A stretch of DNA of 64,000 nt from Stercorarius parasiticus (lineage: Eukaryota; Chordata; Aves; Charadriiformes; Stercorariidae). Below, piece by piece: positions 1 through 12,002 of the stretch. Within the stretch, counting starts at the first letter, position 1. Every line of letters starts with the position of its first letter. The translations under genes were made by a program, and so were the position numbers. The stretch is from contig VWZL01004368.1 in the NCBI GenBank assembly GCA_013396915.1, positions 501,066 through 565,065 on the forward strand, given 5' to 3'. The notes under the pieces are model-generated. The model saw only the letters and a list, made by a program, of their open reading frames with translations. It was not told the DNA's origin and searched no databases.

Positions 1-3000
1 AGCAAGTGGCTTGAATGCTGACCAACCTTTTTCGTCCGGTTACCTTTATTCCCGTTCAGATTAAAAATGCAGGCAAATGTCAAAGACATAAAAGCATTTT
101 CTAAATAAGAAGCTAAGCAGTGAGTATTGTTCAGGATCTGCTGGTTTCCTTCAGCAATGTCCTTCACCTGACAGTGAAGTGAAGTCTTCCACAGACAAGA
201 GGGCTGCTCCTAGAGATAATCACACAGAGGAAGAGCGAGACTTTAGTTCTTGACTGGGTGGGGATAAAAATACCCTGTTGACATACTGCAACATGTATTT
301 TTAAAATGCTGAGGTCTAGTTCATATTTTCTTATGCCCTATAATACCTGCCTGACCACTGCTCCATTGTTAAATGTCTCTCTATCACTGGTAAACGTATC
401 AAACATTGCACTGGGGCTAGATCTGACAGTAACAATGCCCTTTATTTTATATAATCTTGAAAAGTGAATTGTGCAGTTTTTCAGTATTCCTCTTCTGAGA
501 GCATGGCTTCAGTTTCTTGCTTTCAGACTACGTAATTGCCTGTTATTGTTTCACGGAGGCAGGAAGAGGATGTAATTGAACAAATACTCTCAGACTAAGA
601 TTTGTGTCCATCAGTATGTATTTAAAATTATGTGGTTATAGTAAGCCTGTACCTGTGCAGAGGGCTCCACCAGTGCTCACCCCCAGCCTCCCTTCTGGCC
701 AGCTGCCAGCATCCTCTCTGGCCACAGCCAGTGGGCCAGAGGAGCACCTTGGAGCAAGGGAGATGGAAAAGCTCAAGAAGAGGTCTGAAGCACACACTGC
801 CATTGATTTTCCATTCTTGTGTTGTCTTCAGCAACCCTATCAATTTACATATACATGAGTTTACTTTAAATTCTAGCCCTGGAGGAAGGAAATATGGGAT
901 TAGTTTTCATGAAGAAAGAGCTTGCCTGTGCCCAAGAGCTAATATGATGCCAGGCTCCTGATGTAACCCTCCAGGGTGTTGCGTGTGCAGAGACTGAACT
1001 CTCCGAGACAGTGACACCTCCAGTGCAGTTTGTGGAGCGCTGGCATCAGTAGACACCTTCTCCCTCATTTAGCGTCTTATTTAGAATGCCTTGGAGCCGC
1101 AGCACAGAACCATAGCTCTCCCGACTCCTGAGATGACAGAAGATCAGGACCCTCTAGAAAGCCAATGACACTCAGAAAAACCCTCAGTTTTCTCTCTAAA
1201 TTCAGCTGCTCTGGACCCCCTGAACCAGCGGGCATGAAAGCCACCCAGCACCTGAGTCAGGAGCATTACTTACTGCTCTCTTTGAGAACATCAATGCAGC
1301 TGAAAATGTGTCCCCTCCTCCCTTAATCGTGCCTCCCCATTTCTTTCCTGATTCAGTGTCAGGGAATCAAAATGCCAGGCAGAATATTCAGCAGCTAATA
1401 GGTGGAAGGATCAGCAAAATAAAATAACTAGGATCAGTGGGAGCAAGCTAACCTTATTCTGTGAGGAAACATGTCAGTAGATGTATTAGTAGACAAAATA
1501 ATGTTTGGTTTTGGATTACGTGTACTGATCTGAACTCACTGCAGTCATTTAGGTGGAAAACGGTATAGAATTTAAAAAACAGGCCAGTGGCAGGAGGGAG
1601 ATTTTGTTTTCTCCCAGGGCAAACTAGGAAATTTGCATGTACCTTCCTATATACAACTCTCTTCCTGTGACTGGGAAAGTAGACAGATGAAAATGTTTTC
1701 ATGGCCAGTATAATAAAACAGTGGCTACTACCTAAATCTCACCAAATGCCGGTGGTTACCAATGGAGATCAATCAACAAAAATTACTTGTTCAAAGAAAA
1801 TCATAAATTAATTAGATAATTCTGCTGGATGCCTGTCCTCCTTGATCAAAAGAGTACACACCTCAAGATGTCATGGCTGAAAAGTGGGAGTCAGCCACAC
1901 AAAAAGCTTTATTTTACTATGTATAAAATACCTTGGGATCCGTTCTAGGAGGTAAATAAATAAAAAGGCAATGATCTCATGAATTTCATTTTGAAGTAAA
2001 TATGTATTTCAACAATTAAATTGAAGGAATAAAAAAGTTGCATAGACTATTGCTAATACGACCAATGAAATTTTGAAGGTCTGGAAGTGGAAAGGAGAGC
2101 TGACTTTCCCATGGATAGACGTCTCTAGTTCTGTTGGCCCAGAGAGGATGTTTACTTTTAAAATGCTGTTCAGTGAGAAAAATGTGGTGTTTGATAAAGA
2201 AAGGGCACCATCGCAGATGATTACATAGCCATCTGAGGCTACTGAACCCCTCTGCTTTTCCCTTGTGAGACAGAGTTACAGATTTTTTCTGCAAGGGGGT
2301 TGTACACCTGAGAGCAAGAGTGAAGCTGGACATGGGCAGAGGGAAGGCATGGGGCTGGCACAGGTCTTCCAGGTTCATCAACATGCCATGGGATGTTCAA
2401 CAACGAGAGCCTGTAGCTTTTGCCTTGAGAGAGAAAGACCAAGAATAAGCTCTTTAGAAGAGTCTAAACAGTCGTATTTCTACACTGCAGTGCAGTGTAG
2501 AAATAGCCAAATTAGCACAAGGACTGGATGTAGTTAAGCCATATGTATGAGGGCCTACCTGCATCTGGCCTCCTACATCAGCCAAGATAGAAGACCACAG
2601 TGTATAAGGTTTTTCCCCTCTCCCAGTCTCTGAAACAGCTTGGGATCTCTAGACAGTGATGCACATTGGGATCCAATGGAGATGCCCGACAGATGGCTTG
2701 GGAGAATTCAAGACAGTTCTCAGAAGCAATTTAGGAATTGAGGAACTGGTGGGACTTGGGTTTACATGGGAAATGGGATTTTAAATTTCCTGAATTACCA
2801 CACTGCTTCCAAATGTTTGCCTCAAACCTAGTTCTGTCGAGGATACAGTGTGAGCTAAAAAAAATTCAGTTTAACTCTGTAGGTGTAAAACCATTTCCAG
2901 CTTTTACAGTTATTCATTTTACAAGGGAAGGTGCAATATATTTGACTGTTTGCTTCATACATAGAGCTTATGGATCTGAAGTCAAGTACAGCATTTTGAG

Positions 3001-3258
3001 GTCAGAGCTTCTGAACTGGATAAGCAGAAGGACTTAGTGACAGATAAAGCCTAGAAAGACATTGCAAAGCAAGCTAATTTGGCAAAGATACAGAGAGGTT
3101 TTAGAAGAAAATCTGCAGAAGTGGAGTTTTCAGGTTACTCAGGTCAGCTGGAACCCAGATTACTTTTATTTGGAATTTTATTTCCATGCACAAAGCTAGG
3201 AACACCAGAACACTGGAAGAGGACATTAAAAAGTGAACTCTAAGGAAGAAAAGGTAGG
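1..3258. other. Intergenic, no gene seen
   Basis: This is AT-rich sequence in which every open frame is short and none has a recognisable protein signature. The one structured element is a 29-base near-perfect palindrome at 2476-2504, listed separately. No CpG island, tRNA or snRNA signature was recognised. If gene order follows other vertebrates around RGS7, this side may lead towards GREM2, but no GREM2 coding sequence was seen here. Confidence 0.6.
2476..2504. repeat. 29-base inverted repeat, 14-base arms
   Basis: The arm starting ATTTCTACACTGCA is followed by a single G and then its exact reverse complement, so all 14 arm bases pair across a one-base centre. The sequence shows this directly. 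It could be the remnant of a small palindromic DNA element or a hairpin- or cruciform-forming site. No flanking target-site duplication was identified, so the origin is open. Confidence 0.85.
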
Positions 3259-3761
3259 TGTCCTGGTTTCAGCTGGGAAGTAATAAATTTTCTTTGTAGT
3301 GATTGCTGTGAAAGGATTGTGATTAATACCAATTGTTTTTAGCTGATGCTAAGTGATGTTTACTCTGTTCAAGGACTTTTTTCAGCTTCCCATAGAAGCA
3401 TAGACAGAACGATGGAATGGCCAATAAAATATTCCATACCATAGACATCATACTCAGTATATAAATGGGGGTTGGCCGGGGGACAGTAATCTGTGATCAC
3501 TGATCGGGACGGTGCCAATTCACCGGGTGGTGAGAGTGATCCGTGTTATTATTATGATTAGTGTTGTTATTATTATTGTTATTTTTCCTTTTATGTTATT
3601 GTTTTTATTAAACTGTCTTTATCTCAACCCACAAGGTTTTTTTTCTCCCTCTCCCCTTTTTTTCCCCTCTTCTCACCGCTATTCTTGGGGGCTGAGAAGG
3701 CAGGGGTGGGTGGGCAAGCGGCTATGTGGTTCTAGTTGCTGGCTGGGATTGAACCACGACA
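3259..3761 (+). mobile_element. Solo LTR of an avian endogenous retrovirus
   Basis: The element starts TGTCCTGGTTTCAGCTGGGA and ends GGGATTGAACCACGACA, giving the TG...CA ends of a retroviral LTR. In between lie a TATA box (3458-3465), a TTATTA-rich stretch (about 3546-3590), an ATTAAA polyadenylation signal (3607-3612) followed by the phrase CTTTATCTCAACCCAC, and a pyrimidine-rich 3' part. This layout and wording match an LTR family that is very abundant in bird genomes (recognised from memory; the family name was not checked). No gag, pol or env and no second LTR are in the window, so it is a solo LTR left by recombination between two LTRs. The five bases on each side (GTAGG and GCTGG) are similar but not identical, so the target duplication is either decayed or absent. 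The LTR lies in sense with the plus strand. Confidence 0.85.
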
Positions 3762-6700
3762 GCTGGATCCATCCGAACCTAAGTGAAACAGCTAAACCAA
3801 AAAGTTGACAGTGGTTACTTGTCTTTGCTACCCACAGCTACTTGACATAGACAAAAAGAAATGCCCTAGAGATATGTTTTAGAAAAGAATCTTTCTATCC
3901 TGGAAAGTATATGATAAGATTTATCACTGAACTGGAGCAGAATCAGACTAACAACTCAATTTTCTGAAAATACGCCAGTGGAAAGATACTGTAAGAAAGA
4001 ACACACACAGGAGGAGCAAAGCAACAACAGCAACAAATGTCCATGTACCACAGTAGAAAGCTTCATAGCAAAAATGCATGAAAGAAAATGGCTGGATTTT
4101 GAAAAGAGTTTTTGTTATATGATATGTTCCTAAACCATGGGCTCATAAATGAGTGGGACCCAAGGAACAAGGCTGAGGACAGCCCCTCCTGGTGGGGAGC
4201 AGCACCATGCCAGAGGTGTACACAGAAACATTCCGAGGGAAATGCTTGGAAATGTCACAGAGGCAGCAGTACCCCACTGCTGAACATCCCAGCCAGGGGA
4301 AAGATGCTGAGGACACGCCAGTGGGAACTTGCGGCTACTGCTAAGCAAGAGGCACAGGCAGCTTGTGCTACACAGTTATTCTGGGGATGCCTGAGGAAGC
4401 ACTGCTGCTGCTTGGACGGAGAGTGAGTCCAGAGTTCGTGTGGTAGAGGCCACACAGGTCAGGGATCAGATGGCTCCTCTGTGGCATTGTCTGGCTTATC
4501 TCCTCATCCTGGAAGCAAAGCAGTTTAATTTTGAGCAGAATTTGTGCCTATAGCAGAGAGTCCTGCTTAGGTGTTGACCTCATATTAATAAAACGGTGGT
4601 CTGGAGGACACAAAGATAGGTAGCCTGAAATATTATCAACAAGAAGCTTCCTTGAATGGCACTAAGCACATCTTTCTGTAAATTATTAAGCATTAAAGAA
4701 ACATAAATGCCTCACTTTCGTCATCAATTTTTCCACTACTCTGAATCTAGGCAATAAAAATCAGTGGAAGGAGTTTTCACTTTCCATTACTACAGGTTAT
4801 ACTGTATCTATTTGAAAACAGTGACGTCTGATTTTAATTTACACAGAAGCCCTTTTACACAATGTAAAGGGGCCTTAAAGGGTGTCACTTACATTCACGC
4901 ACACTTCAACGGCCCTTTATATTGCCAGAGTACTGAAAAGAGCCATGTCAGCCTCCATGAAGGTGGGCATAGGTGGACATAGGGTTGGTTCCTCTAAAAA
5001 TGAACTTCATTCGGGCAGATCTGCATCCACTTTGGGAGGGGGAAAGGCACCCAGATAGCCAAGGATGAGAAGTACCACCATGTAGAGCAGTGCCCATGAG
5101 GCTATGTTCTTTAGCATACACCCATCCTCTCTTTCCCTCTTTCCTCTCCTGCTTGTACATCTGTTGCAGCACTGAGGTCTTGCCTCTAAATAACAGAGAG
5201 AGAGGGAGGAAAAATGATTTCATCATGATTTCATGTGATTCCCTGGGTAGTTAAAAATAAAGTTGTTAAACTGGTGACCATGCATGAATCCCACAGAAGT
5301 GACAGCACCAACTCCTCTTTGCTTTTCTTATATAGTAGAGCTAAAAATAGCCAATATGATGTTGGCCTGAGATTTTATGAGACTGTCTGTGTTCCCCTGA
5401 TGACAAAGAAATGACCTGGCAATGACCATGCCAGTGCCAGATCAGGATATGGCATGGAAGAAATTACATCAGGAACAAATAGAGAAGATAGGGAGCTTTT
5501 CAACAAAATCTTCTGAGGAGAAGATTTCACTGGGGATACCAGGAGACTGATGGGTCTCAGAGTGGTTAGCGTGAGGCTAGGACCAGGAGGGCATGGTATA
5601 AAGTCAGTGTCCCATGGTGAGAGCAGGCACGTCCCCTTCTTCCCTTCCATATGCAAGAACAAAGTTTTTTTTATTATTATTATTCTGAATTCTGAATCTG
5701 GTATCCAAGAGACTTCTCTGGCTTCAACGTCAATGAATACCCTCAGATAGCACTAATGATCACTCTCACTATCTCACCTTTCTTTCTGCTCCCCCCCAGT
5801 ACTCTAAACATATCTCCAGACATATCTTTGCTTTTGTTTTCACTCTAGGATCAAAATCTCTGCATTTGTCATGAAACAGAATTATCATGCTCTGGCCAAT
5901 GCTAGAGAGAATGAAAATGTGGTGAACAAGAGTTCTGTGCAAACTCAAAGTAAAATTATTTTTCAAAGCACACTTCAGTAGTATAAGGGCTGAGGGAGGT
6001 AGTAAAAACCACTCACAGTCAAGAAAGAAAGGGCTCCTCTCTGACCAGAATCACATCTCTGCATCCTTTTTGTCCTCATAAGAGTTTCACAAGACTGGAG
6101 GGGAGAAGACCTGAGCAAACCAGACTTTCAATCAAGTGAAATCTGCTAACAGAAGTGTCTAATAGATTGATCATGCAAAAGCGCTTTGCAATTGCTATTG
6201 CTTTTCTAGCCCACAGTCATGAGTAATCCCTCATTTCCTTCCTTCTTTCTTCCACAGGATATTACAAGGCAGAGCAGATTGCCAAGAGAGCAAATGAAGG
6301 GATGGCACCAAAAGCAGCTGTCAAGTTTGGATTCCTTAGATAGGAACAGTCTGATCAGCAGCAAGGCCCAAAGAAATATTTGGCTTTGAGTCATTTTCTC
6401 AAGCACCATAGGGAACAGAAAATGGGAGGGGGAGAGCACTGAGAGAGAGAGCTATAGATTATTTTGCTGCCTGTTTAATTTTGCCCTACATAGACACTTA
6501 TTTAATTGTGGAGAAGAGTTTTTCCATGTCCACCACATAAAGGAGATGCCCAATATGGTAACCACAAATCAGATATTTACCAAATGCTCAAAGGATACCG
6601 CTCACATTGAGAAGACTACTACCTCATGACAAAGCCACGAATATCTTTCATAGTTTGAATGTACAGCTAACTGAAAAGGAGAATTATTCCCATGCCAGAT

Positions 6701-9700
6701 TACAGGGGCATGTAAAGACTCAATCAGCCTCTCCATTATGGAGATTTCGCTTGAGTTGGTTGAGGACTGGACTTCCTACTTTATTTGGGTAATGTTCACC
6801 TCTATGATTTGGTCATTCCTTTCAGTTTTTACCTTTGATATCTGTTTTGTATTTCTAAAGGTTATCAAGAGATTAGTGTGGTCTCATTGTTGCCTAAAGT
6901 CTTGGTCTTGTACACAGTTAAATACAGACAGAAGAGACACTTTCAATGATCTTTCTAACAGCAATACAAGTTGTTTCAATGCTTGTATGACACTAAGCGT
7001 GTGGAGTGGCAACCTTCCAGTTTCTGCAGGACTTGGCAGCTAGTGTAGCTCCTTAATAGAACAGCAACATATTTCTCTTTCAGATTTGCAGTTTCTAAAT
7101 GTCACTCTTTTATTGTTGATTTATAGAGATCTTTTCTTGCCAGACCCAACCAGAGCAATATATATACATGAAATAGATTTCATATACTCCAAAAATAATG
7201 CTTTTTCCCTTGACTGAATCAAAAATTATGGTAAAATGTTGTAAATTTTGTCTCCTTTAAGCCATTTTATAAAGTAAATCAAATGGTTGGATCTCTCTGA
7301 AAGAGAAGCCCTCTAATTTTATGCAGAACATTGCACAGTGCACTGAAGAATAAGGATGAATGGCTGCTAATTTACAGACACTCTTGACCATATATTTAAT
7401 TTCTGTAAAAGACTGTCATCTCACTGTCTGATTTGATAAATTTGAATGAATAATGCACCTGTACTGTTTACTGAAAGGTATGCTTCAGATTTATCTTCTA
7501 GCATTTTACTTGAACACTCTAATACCTCCCAAACCTACATAAAATGTAAAAAACCATCTGTAATAACAGTACCTAAAATGACATTTTAATTGGACAGAGC
7601 CAGGAAAGACAGTCAGTCACTCAGCAGTCTTACCCCTGTAATTTCTCCTGAAGAAAGGCAGTATTCGGTTGTCACCCTGAAAAAATCAATATTTGAGGGA
7701 CAAAAGTCAAATTTAGGGTAGAGCAATATTGTGCTTTCTGCATGTTTAACACAGAAGTGCCCGCTCATGTTGGTACAAATGTAAGGGAGTTTTGGATTCT
7801 TCCCAGGCTCCTGGGCTGCAGGTGAGAAACCTCCAGGGCTGCATGAGTCACTGTGGCCAGCATCATGCAATTTGCACTGGGCTCTGTTATAAATAACTCT
7901 CACTTCTCTAGTCACCTTGTGCAGTTAAAATAGCTGCCAGTGATGCTCAGCAGATTTGTGGGTTTCATGATTTTTGAGGTCCCAGTCGAGGTGACAGCTT
8001 CACCTTTGCCTCAACAGACACCAACACCATCTATTTTTCCAGATGGAGCAACGTTGGGGTTGCATCTTGCGTTGCTCGCCCTGCCCACTCGCGGGGTTTC
8101 AGCTCCTCCAGCTGAATGGGAGGCTGAGTCTGTTGCTGTCAGCTTTCTGCTGCCCCCTGCTTTTCCCTACGTGGAAAATGGTGGAATAAATAACCCTTAG
8201 TGCGGGTGTAAAGACAAAACCATGGGATTTGCAGCAGCATCTGAACTTTGCTACCTTGACAGAATGCAGAACCCTGAGAGGCTGTGAGGATGCCTGAGCC
8301 TTTGATTTCTGGGAGAGCATTAAATGTTTGGGAAGCTTTGGCATATTTTGGGGGCATCCAATTCTTGGAATACTGTCAGTATGTAGCTGAATATGTTTTG
8401 AAGAATGATTCTTCTCTGTACACCCATGCTGCTTACTTTCAAGGAGAGCATCAAGGAAGAACAACCTTTTACAGAAAGCTCTTGAACAGAGTAAATGAAT
8501 GTTTTTAAACACCTATCTTAAATCAATTAAAAAAAAAAAAAGGTAGATGCCAGCTACTTAAAATATACAAGCTAAAGATAATATTGTATTTCAGACATAG
8601 TCCAAAAGGTAGACCAGAGTATGAAGGGGCTTGAAAGAATGTACTGTAACTAACATTTTGCAATAGCTTTATTTTTGTATTCATTTATTTTTAAAAGGGC
8701 AAAAATTAGGTAGTACTGAAATTTGAAGGAGGAGGTAGGTTTTTGCTAGCATCATCCTGGGAGTTTTAAGGTGCTATAGATGGAGGTTTTGTATTTATAT
8801 CATGTAAGTAATGTCTTGAGAATCATATGGGTGACGTGGCAAGAAAGTAAAAACCTGCTGGTTTAAACAGCACTACAAACATGGCCATTTTTTGCTGAAA
8901 TAAAAAAATAGAGCTCATGGCCAGCTTGTGAAATAGATTCACACCCTCTAAGGACCTGCCTCAGCAGAGACTTTCTGGGCAGGACTATGCTGTTATCTAA
9001 CAGTAACAATAGTCCTGCACACATGTGATATGGTCGTTCACAGACAGATATCATCCTCATGTAATGGGCAGATTGGGCTGTAGTTTGAGAGGATCTTTAT
9101 CTAATTAAAAAGAATTCTTTGCTTAAAGCTTTTGCTTTTCCCATCAAGCAAAGCTGATTTTTTTCCGTACTGAAGAAGAGGTTTGAGTTTTTCAGAGAAC
9201 AATCGTGTTGAAATGGCGGTGAAGTTGCTCAGCTTGGCTCAGTTGTCTTGCACTGTTACAGGCATCAGCTGTCTGTCTTTTTGCATGGTGTGCTCATTGT
9301 CTGCACAGCAGCCCTGAGTGCAAGCAGAGAAAATGGCCACTTAGGCATTTGTGAACTCGGACTTTGTTCCACAGACAGAGATCTCATCCACAGCTGGACC
9401 TGACTCCTTTCCAAGCAAATGAACTGGAGAAGAATGGAGTACAATCCCCTTCCCACAGCTGAGTCCAAGAAGTAGTCTGGTTTCACACCCAACCTCTGTG
9501 CACAGTGACAGGGCAGAGACAAGGCTTTGTTTAAGCGCACTCTTCTCCCTATCCCCCATCTATCTGACCACAAGTGACAGCGATTCCCATGGGTTTTGTG
9601 CTAGCCCTTGCTCAATCAGGCATTTCAAGAACACCAGAGCGTGTGGCCAATGTTTGTTCCCAGTGCTGGGGCAGCACATCTCACCTGGGGGCACTAGGGC

Positions 9701-11955
9701 TCCGCAGTTACGCATGGGTCCTCGGATTCTCCCACATCAGGCTCTGCCGTGCTGGGACCACACAGACCTAGGAGATGTCTGTGACATTTGTTTAGATGAA
9801 GGCAGAAAGACAGACCAGCATTGTTCTGGTGGCACCATATTTTCCTTCCTGCCTAGGAGAACAGATAAGAGTGTCCCAAATTTCTGAATGAGAATAACCA
9901 CTTGCTATGACCTGGCACCCATGTCCCAGTGCCTGTTTGTCACTGTTAGAGCCCCAAGTTTGCTAGTGCTTTGTTGACAGCCAACCCCTACCTCCTGCTG
10001 CTTAACAGATGATCAGTTTTTGGCAGCCATCAAGATGGATCTTACGGTTCTATATGGCAAATATCAAATATATAATTGAGCTCAGCTGTAGGCTTATTTG
10101 ACATAGCTTCCCAACTGTCCACTGATGGCTTTACGTGCAGCTGTTTGGGGCTCTTGCGTCACAATCCGCACCCCAGGGAATTATAGATATCGCCATCAGT
10201 CCACCAAGCCATAGTAGCCCTCTCAGTGTCACTAACAAAGCAAACATTGCACGTACAGATGATGACTGCATATTCATGCCTCTTTGCCCTGATGTGAGTT
10301 GTCACTGCCTTCCCTGGGACCACACCAGTGTCAGGCTGCACTATGGCCATACCATGTTCCTCCATCTTAGTAGAGTCATTCTTCCTTCCCTGGACAACAC
10401 TTTAGACAGACTTTTTATCTCAGCATTGTAGGCATCCTGTAGGCCTCCTTCAAGCAAATTACCTGCAGAAAAGGATATTTTGCGTGATTGTCTGGACAAT
10501 AGTGTCACAGGTGAAAGCAAGATAGCCTTTGATACAGACTCCAAAGCCTTTGAAACCAGTGGAACTGGACCCAGCAGGACAGACCATCTCAAAGTATGCC
10601 CCTTTGGCCAGACAGGCCTTTTCAGGAATGCAAGTTCACAGGCAGTGATCATGTAAATGTACTTACCTGCTGGAAAGGTCAAACAACACTGTCAAAGGTC
10701 ATAACATTGAGGAATAAGTGTCCCCAACTGTTGCTCTGTCTTACAGCTCCAGCAAGTGTTATCTCTCTCATGATGTGACCTTGTACATTTCTGCCTGATC
10801 TACGTAACGCAATGTTGAACACTATTGCTACTTTCTACAGAACATCTATGTCAAAAGACTAGAATATCAGGCTTTCATCAAGTGATTGTATAGTAAATAC
10901 ACAACATATTTAGATGAAGTTTAAACACAGTGTATTAAATAGCTTTGCAAGGCCAGAAAAACATTTTTTATGAATATTATATCTTTTAGCCAAACTTCAG
11001 AGTATTGAACAATCCTTGGATAAAATTCTGTAGGTGGTATTGAAGTTTCACAATAAAGTAATCTGAATTAAAGGAAGCAGAGTGACTGCCGAGGGGCCTA
11101 AAGATGGTTAATTTAGATGCAGAACTTAGTGAGTACAAGGTTGAATTTAAAGATGTAAACAGATTAATTGCCAATGTGACATAACCCCCTGTATAATAAT
11201 TGGATATGATATTTTAAGATGTACATTTGGATAACAAGTATGTTTTCAGAAAAGCAGCAATACAGAACAGCAGTGAATGTCTTTCCACTCTGGTGCACTA
11301 CAATGCTATTATCATTTCCTGCAGTTTTTTAATGAAGTTCAACTGCATTATCTACAGTAACTATTTATGTGTGTTTGATTAAATTTATAAATAGACCATC
11401 AGGAAATAAAATTACAGTAAATAATGGGGAACACAACAAAAATGAAAAGATGAAGGACTTTTTAGGATAACTAAGGATACATTGTAGTGGGTGAAGTAAA
11501 AATAAAAGTAAAGATGAGGAATTGGTAAAACTCTTCCTCAGAGGCACTTGATTAGCATTTCTCTGTCTAAATAGCTGTGAGTAAAAGGCACAAGTGTTGG
11601 GTTTGCCATATCACAGTCAGTTTTTTTTTTCCTCTGTATTCTGGTTAGTTGTAATATTTGTAATCAAATTTATTCTGGCAATAACAATGTATTAAGTGTG
11701 ATTTTTCAGATGGGAACCTCTAACTCTTGTTAGCTTTGTAGTTATGTGGCCAACTGGCAACATGAGCACTGACATGACTACTGTACTATGACAATCACAA
11801 AGGTGAGCTAGGAACTAATAAGAAATTGCTCCATCTTCAGTTCTTGCAAGAAAATATTAACTGTCTGTGTGGGTTTTAAATAGGAAACCCAAACAGGAAG
11901 CCCTGAAACTTCTCCAAGATGTGAATAAGATGTAGTTTTGTGAGGAACGGAGAGG
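3762..11955. other. Intergenic, no gene seen
   Basis: This is AT-rich sequence with short open frames only. The longest, 8099-8512 on the minus strand and 9498-9887 on the plus strand, have no family signature. A somewhat GC-richer stretch at about 9200-10700 carries several mid-length frames on both strands but no recognised exon. A short ATT microsatellite lies near 5671-5684. Confidence 0.55.
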
Positions 11956-12002
11956 AATTAAATTAAATTAAATTAAATTAAATTAAATTAAATTAAATTA
12001 AA
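11956..12002. repeat. (AATTA)n pentanucleotide microsatellite
   Basis: There are about nine uninterrupted copies of a five-base AATTA unit. The array is perfect, so it is likely length-variable between individuals. No gene context is visible. Confidence 0.95.

Noticed and set aside
3512..3808. 98-codon plus-strand frame
   Set aside because: It lies mostly inside the solo LTR and reads through its TTATTA run. It is not a gene.
10159..10682. Two adjoining minus-strand frames resembling a decayed retrocopy
   Set aside because: No protein family was recognised, and no poly-A tail or target duplication was seen.
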